A stretch of DNA of 8,674 bases from Gammaproteobacteria bacterium (GCA_012800475.1 JAAZJF010000101.1:1-8674), one strand, 5' to 3'; positions 1-6,958 are shown, numbered from the stretch's first letter. Notes: generated by a model not told the origin, from the letters alone. Numbers and translations are program-made.

Positions 1-1632
1 ACCTCCCATTCCACCCATGCCGCCCATATCAGGCATTGCAGGTGCGGCGCTGTCATCTTTGATGTCAGCGATCATCGCTTCAGTGGTGACCATCAAGCCA
101 GCGATTGACGCGGCAGCTTGTAGCGCTGAACGGGTTACTTTTGCTGGGTCCAAAATACCCATCGCAATCATATCGCCGTACTCGCCCGTTGCTGCGTTGT
201 AACCGTAGTTACCTTCGCCTTGCTTAACTTTATCAACCACCACGCTTGGCTCGTCGCCAGCGTTAGCAACGATCTGACGCAGTGGTGACTCAACTGCACG
301 ACGCAGCAGAGCAATACCAACGTTCTGATCTTCGTTGTCGCCTTTGAGCTCGCTGATCGCTTGCAGTGCGCGCACCAGTGCAACACCACCGCCAGGTACC
401 ACACCTTCTTCAACGGCAGCACGGGTTGCGTGCAGCGCATCTTCAACGCGGGCTTTCTTCTCTTTCATTTCAACTTCAGTGGCTGCGCCAACTTTGATCA
501 CCGCAACACCACCGGCTAATTTAGCCAGACGCTCTTGCAGCTTTTCTTTGTCGTAGTCTGAAGAAGTTTCTTCGATTTGCTTACGGATCTGCAGCACACG
601 TGCTTCGATATCCGTTTGCTCACCTGAACCATCGATAATGGTGGTGTTGTCTTTGTTCAAGATCACACGCTTAGCGTTACCGAGGTGCTCTAAAGTTGTA
701 GTGTCTAAGCTCAAGCCCACTTCTTCAGAAATCACTGTACCGCCGGTCAAAATTGCGATGTCTTGCAGCATCGCTTTACGACGATCGCCAAAACCTGGTG
801 CTTTAACTGCAGCAACTTTCACGATACCGCGCATGTTGTTGACAACCAAAGTCGCTAAGGCTTCGCCTTCAACATCTTCAGCAACGATCAACAATGGACG
901 ACCGGCTTTAGCAACGGCTTCCAGTACGGGCAGCAATTCGCGGATGTTAGAGATTTTCTTGTCAACTAACAGCAACAGCGGGCTTTCCAGCTCGGCAACC
1001 ATAGTGTCTGGCTTGTTGATGAAATAAGGTGACAAGTAACCACGGTCAAACTGCATGCCTTCAACCACAGACAATTCGTTATCCAGACCTGAACCTTCTT
1101 CAACGGTGATCACACCTTCTTTGCCGACTTTTTCCATTGCATTAGCAATGATGTCGCCGATAGAAGCGTCAGCGTTAGCTGAAATCGTACCGACCTGAGC
1201 AATGGCTTTGTTATCAGTGCATGGCTTAGCCAATTGCTTGATTTGCTCAACAATTGCGATGGTTGCTTTATCAATACCGCGCTTGAGATCCATCGGATTC
1301 ATGCCCGCTGCAACTGCTTTCAAGCCTTCGTTAACGATGGCTTGCGCTAGAACTGTAGCAGTGGTGGTACCGTCACCGGCTTCGTCGTTGGCTTTAGACG
1401 CAACGTCTTTAACCAGCTGTGCGCCCATGTTTTCAAAACGGTCTTGTAATTCAATTTCTTTTGCAACAGAAACACCATCTTTAGTGATGGACGGTGCGCC
1501 GTAGCTTCTTTCTAAAATAACGTGACGGCCTTTCGGGCCTAATGTTGCTTTTACTGCGTCAGCCAATACGTTGACGCCAGCTAACATTTTTTTACGGCCT
1601 GAATCGCCGAATTTAACTTCTTTAGCAGCCAT
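1..1632 (-). CDS. groL: 60-kDa chaperonin GroEL (3' end cut by window edge)
   Basis: ATP-driven cytosolic chaperonin; two stacked heptameric rings fold proteins inside a cavity capped by GroES. The frame is open for 544 codons from the ATG at 1632 to base 1, with no stop. E. coli GroEL has 548 residues, so only a few codons and the stop are missing. The protein begins MAAKEVKFGD. Asp52 in the ITKDGVSVAKE motif and Asp87 in DGTTTATVLAQ are present, as is the ARVEDALHATR segment that carries the ATP-hydrolysing Asp398 in E. coli. The visible C-terminus is the flexible GGM repeat (PDMGGMGGMGG). A Shine-Dalgarno sequence (TGAGGAA, about 1641-1647) precedes the ATG. The gene starts 44 bp after the groES stop and is very probably cotranscribed with it. 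No frameshift or missing key residue was seen. Confidence 0.98.
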   Translation of the reverse strand, partial: MAAKEVKFGDSGRKKMLAGVNVLADAVKATLGPKGRHVILERSYGAPSITKDGVSVAKEIELQDRFENMGAQLVKDVASKANDEAGDGTTTATVLAQAIVNEGLKAVAAGMNPMDLKRGIDKATIAIVEQIKQLAKPCTDNKAIAQVGTISANADASIGDIIANAMEKVGKEGVITVEEGSGLDNELSVVEGMQFDRGYLSPYFINKPDTMVAELESPLLLLVDKKISNIRELLPVLEAVAKAGRPLLIVAEDVEGEALATLVVNNMRGIVKVAAVKAPGFGDRRKAMLQDIAILTGGTVISEEVGLSLDTTTLEHLGNAKRVILNKDNTTIIDGSGEQTDIEARVLQIRKQIEETSSDYDKEKLQERLAKLAGGVAVIKVGAATEVEMKEKKARVEDALHATRAAVEEGVVPGGGVALVRALQAISELKGDNEDQNVGIALLRRAVESPLRQIVANAGDEPSVVVDKVKQGEGNYGYNAATGEYGDMIAMGILDPAKVTRSALQAAASIAGLMVTTEAMIADIKDDSAAPAMPDMGGMGGMGG

Positions 1633-1676
1633 GAAATCTGTTCCTCAATTCTGTGTCAGTTACGCAAGGGGATAAA

Positions 1677-1970
1677 TTAAGCTTCAACAACCGCGAGAAT
1701 TTCGCTTTCGCTCATTACCAGTAATTCTTCGCCTTCCACTTTGATAGCATTGCTACCGGAATAAGGACCAAAAACCACTTTATCACCCACTTTCACAGCA
1801 AGTGCTTGTACATCACCATTATCTAAAACGCGACCTGTACCCACGGCAACAATTTCGCCTTGGTTTGGTTTTTCAGCCGCTGAACCGGGTAGCACGATGC
1901 CGCCTGCTGTTTTTGTTTCTTCTTCGCTGCGGCGAATTACCACACGGTCATGCAGAGGACGAAGCTTCAT
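1677..1970 (-). CDS. groES: 10-kDa co-chaperonin GroES
   Basis: Heptameric lid that binds the GroEL apical domains and closes the folding chamber. The 97 residues match the usual bacterial length. The N-terminus MKLRPLHDRVVIRR is typical. The mobile loop (about residues 16-32) contains the hydrophobic IVL tripeptide (25-27) that docks on GroEL, followed by LPGSA. The C-terminal half has the usual GDKVVFGPYSG and EELLVMSESEILAV segments. The ATG at 1970 has a good Shine-Dalgarno sequence, GGGAGAG (1978-1984). The gene is first in the groES-groL operon, and a heat-shock promoter lies about 140 bp upstream. Confidence 0.98.
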   Translation of the reverse strand: MKLRPLHDRVVIRRSEEETKTAGGIVLPGSAAEKPNQGEIVAVGTGRVLDNGDVQALAVKVGDKVVFGPYSGSNAIKVEGEELLVMSESEILAVVEA

Positions 1971-2105
1971 TGTCGATCTCTCCCAACGGGTTAGTTACAT
2001 CAACCGATGACACTCATCGGCACGTTAATTAAGTCCGGCAAGCCGGGGCGTGCTGTGCTCATGGCATCACACGCAAATACTCTGCGTAGGCAGAATCTTG
2101 TACTG
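1971..2105 (-). promoter_or_regulatory. Structured 5' leader of groES mRNA
   Basis: If transcription starts about 6 nt after the heat-shock -10 element, the leader is about 135 nt long. It contains three perfect short inverted repeats: 2081-2094 (5-bp arms TCTGC/GCAGA, 4-nt loop), 2035-2046 (CCGGC/GCCGG arms; read as RNA it can close a CUUG tetraloop on a CCGG stem), and 2004-2020 (7-bp arms CCGATGA/TCATCGG, 3-nt loop). Next to the Shine-Dalgarno, CCC-GUU-GGG could form a 3-bp hairpin that touches it. The repeats are seen directly. Any role in mRNA stability or temperature sensing is inference. No ROSE-type or four-U thermometer motif was recognised. Confidence 0.45.
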
Positions 2106-2111
2106 ATTGCT

Positions 2112-2139
2112 ATATGTGGGCGCATGGAAATATTTCAAG
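2112..2139 (-). promoter_or_regulatory. Sigma-32 (RpoH) type heat-shock promoter for groES-groL
   Basis: Read on the minus strand, a -35 element CTTGAAA (2133-2139, preceded by CC) is followed after 13 nt by CCACATAT (2112-2119). The RpoH consensus is CTTGAAA, 13-15 nt, CCCCATNT. The -35 is a perfect match, the -10 differs at one defined position, and the spacing fits. It sits between fxsA and groES and points at groES, as expected for a gammaproteobacterial groE operon. No CIRCE element (the HrcA site used in other groups) was seen nearby. Confidence 0.88.
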
Positions 2140-2181
2140 GGCTGCGCTTGATATTTTTTCACTAAAGCGTGATTGAGCGCA

Positions 2182-2652
2182 TCAAGAATCTTTACGCTCA
2201 AACTCACCTTCAATGGTCTGCGATTGACGCAGCGACGAGGGTTGCTCTGTGTGCGCCTGGCTTTGGCTTTGCGTATGAAAATGCTGCGCACGGGCTGCGC
2301 CTTGCATCATATGCACGCTGACTCGACGCCCCACCCAGTTCCGCGTCATAGGTAACAAGCACACAACACCCAATGCATCGCTGATAAAGCCTGGGATAAA
2401 CAACAATACACCGCCCATCGCTAATAAAAACCCATTGAGCATATCGCCGGTCGGCACCTCACCTTGCGCCATACGTTGACGCACATTCAGTGCTGTTGTC
2501 AGTCCCGCTAAACGGATACACAAAATACCAATCACACCGCTGGCTAACACTAAGAGCAACGTTGTTAATGCACCAATACTTGAACCCACACGTATCAGTA
2601 AAAACAATTCTAAGAAGGGGAAAATCAAAAACAACAAGAAAAAACCACGCAT
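2182..2652 (-). CDS. fxsA: FxsA family inner-membrane protein
   Basis: Small cytoplasmic-membrane protein of the FxsA family, named after the E. coli protein whose overproduction relieves F-plasmid exclusion of phage T7; its normal function is not established. With the ATG at 2652 it has 156 residues. Hydrophobic segments lie at about residues 3-21, 26-48 and 72-100. The third contains the family motif FIPGFISDALGVVCLLP. The tail is polar, rich in Gln and Ser, and ends with IEGEFERKD, a common FxsA ending. An in-frame GTG at 2661 overlaps the ribosome-binding site, so the ATG at 2652 is preferred. The gene lies directly upstream of the groES promoter, a neighbourhood conserved in Pseudomonas (from memory). 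Confidence 0.92.
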   Translation of the reverse strand: MRGFFLLFLIFPFLELFLLIRVGSSIGALTTLLLVLASGVIGILCIRLAGLTTALNVRQRMAQGEVPTGDMLNGFLLAMGGVLLFIPGFISDALGVVCLLPMTRNWVGRRVSVHMMQGAARAQHFHTQSQSQAHTEQPSSLRQSQTIEGEFERKDS

Positions 2653-2660
2653 GGTTTGCA

Positions 2661-2666
2661 CCTTTA
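2661..2666 (-). promoter_or_regulatory. Ribosome-binding site that sets the fxsA start
   Basis: The minus strand reads TAAAGG immediately before the TG of an in-frame GTG; AAGG occupies 2661-2664. It lies 8 nt from the ATG at 2652, ideal spacing. The GTG at 2661 begins inside this AAGGTG and so has no usable Shine-Dalgarno of its own. Confidence 0.7.
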
Positions 2667-2686
2667 TTCGTATAGATAGTTATTAA

Positions 2687-2720
2687 ATGCACCCTAACAC
2701 AGGCAATCTCAAGGGTGCAT
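2687..2720 (-). terminator. 9-bp inverted repeat after ampG, possible terminator
   Basis: Perfect 9-bp arms ATGCACCCT (2687-2695) and AGGGTGCAT (2712-2720) flank a 16-nt loop. The structure starts 25 nt downstream of the ampG stop and ends about 34 bp before the fxsA start. On the minus strand the stem is followed by UUAAUAA, a poor U-tract, so it may be a weak intrinsic terminator, an mRNA-stabilising hairpin, or a protein-binding dyad. The repeat is certain; the role is inferred from position. Confidence 0.5.
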
Positions 2721-2745
2721 CACTGCAATCATGTAACAAAATACA

Positions 2746-4293
2746 TCACAGGCTTTCAGTATCACCTGTCTGAGCTTCGCTCACAGCGGCTTTACGATGA
2801 TCATTGCGCCACTGCCAGATAATTAGAAGAATGGTCGGCACACCGAGCATTGAGCTGATTAAAAAGAATTGCTCATAGCCATACTTATCCACCATCACGC
2901 CTGAATACCCACCAATTAAGCGCGGTAACAACAGCATAATAGAGCTCAATAGCGCGTACTGTGTCGCCGAAAACCGCAGGTTCGTTAAGCTCGATAAGTA
3001 CGCCACAAAGGCGGCCGTGGCTAAACCTGCACTAAAATTGTCGCACGAAATGGTCACAATCAACATATTCAAATCAGCGCCCATACCGGCCAGCAAAACA
3101 AACATTAAGTTTGTGCCGGCCGAAGTAATACCGCCAATTAACAAAATCGGCATAATCCCAAAGCGCACAATTAATAAGCCGCCCACTCCAGCGCCCAGTA
3201 GCGTCATAATCAAACCAAAGACTTTACTCACTCCGGCAATCTGATCTTTGCTAAAACCTTGGTCGATATAAAACACATTGGCCATGACGCCCATCACCGT
3301 ATCTGACATCCGGTAAGTGGCCACCAAGCCCAAGAGTAACAACGCTTGCCAACGGTAACGCACAACAAAATCACTGACCGGCGTTAACACCGGCGCCAGC
3401 CCTCGACGGCCCAATGAAGACAAACAAAATACCGTTAACAGGGTGTACAGCAAGGCCCGCAAAAAAGCCCGATCGCTATAAAATAAATCATCTAAGCCGC
3501 TGCTGCCAGCGACCAATGACTGAAAATCTGTTTGATAAAACTGCGTCACCATCGCCGGTACTGAGATCAGTAGCACCATCAACACCACCACAGAAATCAG
3601 CTGATGACTGAGTTTATAACGCATCACCGTGTCAGCAGCCTGCGCTACCAATTCGGGCTCTTTCATCCACAGAGTAGTGAGCAATCCGGGCAGCATCAGT
3701 AAGGCAAATAATAAGTAAGTACTCGCCCAAGCCGCATGCCGGTACTGCACACCGGTCGAGCCAAACCACTCAGCAAAATACAGCGCGCCAGCCGTGGCTA
3801 ATAGCGCAGCCACCCGATACCCCGCCATATAACTGGCGGCCAAGGCGGCTTGGCGACTGTTATCTAAAATCTCCAACCGATATGCATCCACCGCGATATC
3901 TTGCGTCGCTGAGGCAAACGCCACGAGCACTGCCAGAGCGATTAAGAGTGCAAGATGACTTTGTGGATTACTTAAAGCCATACCGGCCAAACCAATGGCC
4001 ACTAACACTTGCGAAAAAACCAACCAAGAACGCCGCCGACCTAAACGCCCTAATACAGGTAAACGCCACTGATCTAATAAGGGCGACCACACCCATTTAA
4101 AGGCGTACGCCAAACCAATTAAACTCGCATAGCCGATGGTTTCACGTGCCACCCCTGCTTCACGTAACCACACAGACAGCGTGGAAAAGACCAGCATATA
4201 GGGTAAACCAGCGGCAAAACCCAGGAGCAATAATGCTAAGACGGCTGGATTTGAATAGGTCTTTAAGGCCGTACGCCAACTATTCTTGGGCAT
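2746..4293 (-). CDS. ampG: AmpG-type muropeptide permease (MFS)
   Basis: Inner-membrane transporter of the major facilitator superfamily. AmpG proteins import GlcNAc-1,6-anhydroMurNAc and its peptides from the periplasm for peptidoglycan recycling; in many gammaproteobacteria this flux also controls ampC beta-lactamase induction. The protein has 515 residues, close to E. coli AmpG (491) and shorter than P. aeruginosa AmpG (about 594). N-terminal family features are LLGFAAGLPYMLVFSTLSVWL (about 22-42), FKWVWSPLLDQ (65-75) and TQDIAVDAYR (130-139). A first block of helices covers about residues 17-210. Two extra central hydrophobic segments (about 232-250 and 279-294) fit the 14-helix AmpG layout, and a second block covers about 315-495. 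The C-terminus is polar. No clear Shine-Dalgarno precedes the ATG at 4293, which lies 47 bp after the atl stop, so translation may be weak or coupled. An AmpG paralogue with other substrates is not excluded. Confidence 0.88.
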   Translation of the reverse strand: MPKNSWRTALKTYSNPAVLALLLLGFAAGLPYMLVFSTLSVWLREAGVARETIGYASLIGLAYAFKWVWSPLLDQWRLPVLGRLGRRRSWLVFSQVLVAIGLAGMALSNPQSHLALLIALAVLVAFASATQDIAVDAYRLEILDNSRQAALAASYMAGYRVAALLATAGALYFAEWFGSTGVQYRHAAWASTYLLFALLMLPGLLTTLWMKEPELVAQAADTVMRYKLSHQLISVVVLMVLLISVPAMVTQFYQTDFQSLVAGSSGLDDLFYSDRAFLRALLYTLLTVFCLSSLGRRGLAPVLTPVSDFVVRYRWQALLLLGLVATYRMSDTVMGVMANVFYIDQGFSKDQIAGVSKVFGLIMTLLGAGVGGLLIVRFGIMPILLIGGITSAGTNLMFVLLAGMGADLNMLIVTISCDNFSAGLATAAFVAYLSSLTNLRFSATQYALLSSIMLLLPRLIGGYSGVMVDKYGYEQFFLISSMLGVPTILLIIWQWRNDHRKAAVSEAQTGDTESL

Positions 4294-4340
4294 GATTGAC
4301 TGTTTTCATGATTTAAAAGCGCACTCTACTCGTTGACCTA

Positions 4341-4661
4341 TTAGGACTGCCATTGGTAATGGGTTAATTTTACACGATCTTGGCTAATCAAGACCCCTTC
4401 TGCTGTTAAGCGCCGCCGTTGTTCATCAACCGAGGGTGTATTGACCGGCAAACTCAAGCGTCCGCCCGCAGCGACAACACGATGCCAAGGCAATTGAGTA
4501 CCCTCGGGCAACTGCTTTAATAGCGCGCCCACTGCCCGTGCAGCTCCAGGGTAACCGGCCATTTTCGCCAGCTGCCCATAAGTGACTAAGCGCCCTGACG
4601 GGATTTTTGACAACACAATGTACAAAATGGTCCGCAATGATTGATTATTTTGTTGATGCAT
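4341..4661 (-). CDS. Alkyltransferase-like protein (ATL, MGMT-like DNA-binding)
   Basis: Member of the O6-alkylguanine alkyltransferase-like family (ATL; E. coli YbaZ, S. pombe Atl1). These bind O6-alkylguanine in DNA, flip out the base and recruit nucleotide excision repair rather than removing the alkyl group. The protein has 106 residues, the usual single-domain size. The MGMT active-site PCHR is PWHRVV (58-63) here: Trp59 replaces the alkyl-accepting Cys, the hallmark of ATLs. Tyr28 (in VTYGQLA) and Arg42 (in GAARAVG), the base-flipping tyrosine and arginine finger, sit at the expected spacing. Shine-Dalgarno AGGG (4669-4672) lies 7 nt before the ATG. The gene diverges from the DUF481 gene, with 93 bp between start codons, and lies just upstream of ampG, so the two may be cotranscribed. 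Confidence 0.93.
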   Translation of the reverse strand: MHQQNNQSLRTILYIVLSKIPSGRLVTYGQLAKMAGYPGAARAVGALLKQLPEGTQLPWHRVVAAGGRLSLPVNTPSVDEQRRRLTAEGVLISQDRVKLTHYQWQS

Positions 4662-4754
4662 AGCGGAACCCTATTTTTTGCTGTGTGTCTGCTCTTATGT
4701 GACGTTAAACTACACACCTTTACTTTATCTTTTATCTATTTTGAGCGTGTCATC

Positions 4755-5762
4755 ATGCGTTATATGGTTGTATGTTGTGTTGCTACAGGTCTGTTTTTAT
4801 CTTCAAATGCGCAAGCCGATACCGTATGGCTGAAAAACGGCGATCGTCTAACTGGCAGTATTGTACTCCTGGATAACGGTAAACTGTTACTCGAGACTGA
4901 CTATGCTGGCCCTATTACGCTTAGCATGGGCAAAATCTCCACCTTGGAAACCGATCATCCTTTATTAGTCAAACTGGACGACTTTACCACTCAAACCAGT
5001 AAATCACTGCGTGCCGGCCCCGAAGGCAGTGTCAAGCTTGTCAATGGTGAAACACCAAAAACCATTGCTCTAGCTGATATCAAACAAATGATGGTACCCA
5101 AACCCGTTATCGAAGACTTACGCTGGAAAGGCACGGTCAGCTTTTCTGCTGACTACAAGAAAAAAGAAAATGATATTAAAGATTACAGCTTAGATGTCAG
5201 TACTGATTTACGTCATGGTTTGTGGCGTCATGCTTTAGACACTGAATACGACTATGAAACAAAAAACGCTGCGAAGAAAACAGAACGCTTTGACGCCCAG
5301 TACGCACTTGACCGTTTTATTACTGAACAGTGGTTCTGGAAAAACCAAGCTAAGTACACCAACGACCGCCTAGAAGATTTACGCCGCCAACAAACTTTTG
5401 GCACCGGGCCTGGTTATCAGTTCTGGGATAATGAGCTGGGTGCTTTAGCGATATCTGGATTGCTAAATCATAATAAATATAAGTTTAACAGTGGCGAAAA
5501 CCAGAGTTTTAACTCCAGTACCGTCTCTTGGAATTACAACCGGTATATCAGTGGTAAAAGCTTTGAGCTGTATACCAAGGGTGATGTAGGTGTACCCTTT
5601 ATCAGTGATATTGACTATATTTTGGACAGCGAGGCGGGTGTGCGCTACAAGCTCAACAGCTGGGCGGCACTGACCTTAAAAGCAGAGTGGAATAAAGTCT
5701 CCAGTAAATACGGCGACTTAAATGATCGTCGTTATTTAATTGGCGTTGGGGTCGGCTGGTAG
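4755..5762 (+). CDS. DUF481-type outer-membrane beta-barrel protein
   Basis: Probable outer-membrane protein of the DUF481 (YdiY-like) family; substrate and function unknown. From the ATG at 4755 it has 335 residues. A signal peptide of about 21 residues (MRYMVVCC..., hydrophobic core, cleavage after Ala-Gln-Ala at 19-21) is followed by a small beta-rich region (about 22-115) with the pattern DTVWLKNGDRLTGSI, seen in many exported proteins of this family. From about residue 122 to the end come alternating beta strands rich in Tyr, Trp and Asn, typical of a barrel. The last residues, YLIGVGVGW, end in an aromatic residue, the usual signal for the BAM assembly machinery. An upstream in-frame ATG (4641) would overlap atl and disrupt the signal peptide, so it was not used. 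A weak GAG-type ribosome-binding site lies at 4743-4745. Confidence 0.82.
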   Translation: MRYMVVCCVATGLFLSSNAQADTVWLKNGDRLTGSIVLLDNGKLLLETDYAGPITLSMGKISTLETDHPLLVKLDDFTTQTSKSLRAGPEGSVKLVNGETPKTIALADIKQMMVPKPVIEDLRWKGTVSFSADYKKKENDIKDYSLDVSTDLRHGLWRHALDTEYDYETKNAAKKTERFDAQYALDRFITEQWFWKNQAKYTNDRLEDLRRQQTFGTGPGYQFWDNELGALAISGLLNHNKYKFNSGENQSFNSSTVSWNYNRYISGKSFELYTKGDVGVPFISDIDYILDSEAGVRYKLNSWAALTLKAEWNKVSSKYGDLNDRRYLIGVGVGW

Positions 5763-5860
5763 ATCTCACTGGGTGTTTCGCCCGATTAGAGCTCCAACAC
5801 TTTAAACATCGAGTGCGCATATCGCACCTTGCTCGTTGAGTATTCATGTGGCCAGCTAGC

Positions 5861-5879
5861 TATTGATACTGCATCAATA
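5861..5879. repeat. Perfect 7-bp inverted repeat
   Basis: TATTGAT (5861-5867) and ATCAATA (5873-5879) flank a 5-nt loop. It is AT-rich and lies about 100 bp past the DUF481 stop. Neither strand shows a U-tract after it, so it is not called a terminator. Confidence 0.4.
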
Positions 5880-5935
5880 TGCAATAACATAGCTGTTCAA
5901 TGCTACGTCATTGCCAGCACGACCAATGCTCGATA

Positions 5936-6036
5936 GTGCTGCAGGCTATGTGTGACAAGCGAAGCCATGGATGGCGTAGCGCCGGAGTTGATCCCCGGAC
6001 GGGCTCATCGACGGATAAACACAAAGCCTGCAGCAC
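5936..6036. repeat. Compact inverted-repeat element, MITE- or REP-like
   Basis: A 101-bp stretch is bounded by inverted ends. GTGCTGCAGGCT (5936-5947) is the exact reverse complement of 6025-6036. After one mismatch a further 5 bp match (TGTGT at 5949-5953), giving 17 of 18 paired positions over 5936-5953 and 6019-6036. Inside are GCCAT-GG-ATGGC (5964-5975) and a CCGG...CCGG stem (5982-5998). Beyond the arms, CATTGCCAG (5909-5917) pairs with CTGGCACTG (6057-6065) at 8 of 9 positions, so the folded structure may span 5909-6065. No protein is encoded. It resembles a non-autonomous miniature element or an interspersed hairpin repeat; the copy number elsewhere is unknown. Confidence 0.5.
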
Positions 6037-6070
6037 GATATGCGCTAAATCAGCAACTGGCACTGTGCAC

Positions 6071-6085
6071 AAATCAAATCAAATC
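6071..6085. repeat. Three tandem AAATC units
   Basis: Three exact copies of the pentamer AAATC lie 8 bp before the SDR stop codon. Too short to assign a role; chance slippage is a sufficient explanation. Confidence 0.4.
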
Positions 6086-6093
6086 AACGTACG

Positions 6094-6852
6094 TTACAAA
6101 CGCAAGCCACCATCCAGCTCAAGAATACGACCGGTGTAGTAGTCATTCTCAAAAATATAAGCTACCGAGTGGGCAATTTCTTCTGGCTTACCCATACGAC
6201 GCAGTGGAATACCGGCAGTCATTTTATCTAAGGCTTCGGGCTTCATGCTGAGCGTCATTTCAGTCTCAATAAAGCCTGGCGCTACACCTGCAACACGAAT
6301 GCCATAACGGGCCAACTCTTTCGCCCAGACAACGGTGTCAGCTGCCACACCCGCTTTAGCTGCGGAGTAGTTGGCTTGCCCCATATTACCTGCGCGCGAA
6401 ATGGACGAGATATTAACAATAGCGCCTTGGCTTTTCAGCTCAATCATTTTAGCTGCGACTTCACGGGTGCACAGGAACACGCCCGTTAAGTTCACATCAA
6501 TCACCGCTTGCCAATTGGCCAAGCTCATTTTGCTCATTTCGCCATCTTTGACACGAATGGTCAGTCCATCACGCAAAATCCCTGCGTTATTGACTAAGCC
6601 ATGCAGCGCGCCAAAATCAGCTGCCACCTGTGCCACCATCCGCGTGACTTGATCTTCATTTGCCACGTTACAAATATACGCACGCGCTTGTGCACCAACA
6701 CTTTCACACGCAGCCACTGCAGCGTTGAGCTTGTCTTGATCTAAATCGACCAAAGCTAAGTGCGCACCTTTTGCGGCCAAATACTCAGCCATAGCGCGAC
6801 CTAAACCTTGACCACCACCGGTTACAATAATGACTTTATCTTGCAACTGCAT
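6094..6852 (-). CDS. FabG-like short-chain dehydrogenase/reductase
   Basis: Cytosolic NAD(P)-dependent oxidoreductase of the classical SDR family, resembling 3-oxoacyl-ACP reductase FabG. It has 252 residues, the usual length. The Rossmann motif TGGGQGLG is at 11-18 and NNAG at 88-91. The catalytic tetrad is Asn121, Ser149, Tyr162 and Lys166 with standard spacing (YSAAK at 162-166). APGFIETEM (191-199) and the C-terminal LDGGLRL are typical. Asp36 at the end of strand 2 (ALVDLD) usually indicates NAD(H) rather than NADP(H). An insertion-like stretch after NNAG (RVKDGEMSKMS, 100-110) is longer than in E. coli FabG. The fatty-acid synthesis operon genes (fabD, acpP, fabF) are not next to it, so it is probably not the housekeeping FabG; the substrate is unknown. 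A purine-rich AAGAGAGAG precedes the ATG. Confidence 0.92.
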   Translation of the reverse strand: MQLQDKVIIVTGGGQGLGRAMAEYLAAKGAHLALVDLDQDKLNAAVAACESVGAQARAYICNVANEDQVTRMVAQVAADFGALHGLVNNAGILRDGLTIRVKDGEMSKMSLANWQAVIDVNLTGVFLCTREVAAKMIELKSQGAIVNISSISRAGNMGQANYSAAKAGVAADTVVWAKELARYGIRVAGVAPGFIETEMTLSMKPEALDKMTAGIPLRRMGKPEEIAHSVAYIFENDYYTGRILELDGGLRL

Positions 6853-6887
6853 CGTTACTCTCTCTTATTTGAATTTTTGAATAATGA

Positions 6888-6915
6888 ATCATACAAACAG
6901 CCGTCGGGTTATGAA
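6888..6915 (-). promoter_or_regulatory. Candidate sigma-70 promoter for the SDR gene
   Basis: On the minus strand TTCATA (6910-6915, 4 of 6 to TTGACA), a 16-nt spacer and TATGAT (6888-6893, 5 of 6 to TATAAT) lie about 35 bp before the SDR start. This is a consensus match only. Confidence 0.35.
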
Positions 6916-6937
6916 TACGCACAATCCCACATCCACA

Positions 6938-6958
6938 ACATCATTTTTTACATCATTT
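6938..6958. repeat. Pair of 9-bp direct repeats in the divergent intergenic region
   Basis: ACATCATTT occurs at 6938-6946 and again at 6950-6958, a 12-bp period, just upstream of the candidate SDR promoter. The region also holds a 10-bp palindrome ATCAGCTGAT at 7000-7009 and a lone TACAAT (7010-7015) that could be a -10 for nadE but lacks a -35. These could be regulator sites; no known operator was recognised. Confidence 0.3.

Larger units (their letters stand above)
5763..6093. other. Gene-free convergent intergenic region
   Basis: These 331 bp separate two convergent genes, and no credible coding sequence was found. A small hairpin follows the DUF481 stop at 5771-5783 (GGGUG-UUU-CGCCC, one G-U pair) but has no U-tract. 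A perfect 7-bp inverted repeat lies at 5861-5879. The centre is occupied by the inverted-repeat element at 5936-6036, followed by three AAATC units and the 10-bp palindrome AACGTACGTT (6086-6095), which overlaps the SDR stop codon. No convincing intrinsic terminator was found for either gene. Confidence 0.7.

Noticed and set aside
17..1504. Several open frames on the plus and minus strands within the first 1.5 kb
   Set aside because: All lie within groL in other frames; the true groL frame has no stop inside the window.
2067..2291. Short minus-strand frame overlapping the fxsA end and the groES promoter
   Set aside because: It overlaps the fxsA 3' end in another frame and the heat-shock promoter, and has no family resemblance.
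2653..2661. GTG start of fxsA three codons upstream
   Set aside because: The GTG is part of the AAGGTG ribosome-binding site; the ATG at 2652 has correct spacing.
4483..4488. Loss of the MGMT active-site cysteine in the 106-residue protein as an anomaly
   Set aside because: Trp in place of Cys with a short single domain defines the known ATL family, so this is expected.
4641..4754. N-terminal extension of the DUF481 protein from an upstream in-frame ATG
   Set aside because: It would overlap the atl start on the other strand and bury the signal peptide; the ATG at 4755 gives a clean exported N-terminus.
5900..6251. Two overlapping plus-strand open frames of 79 and 99 codons
   Set aside because: They run through the inverted-repeat element into the antisense of the SDR gene; composition is not protein-like and no family was recognised.
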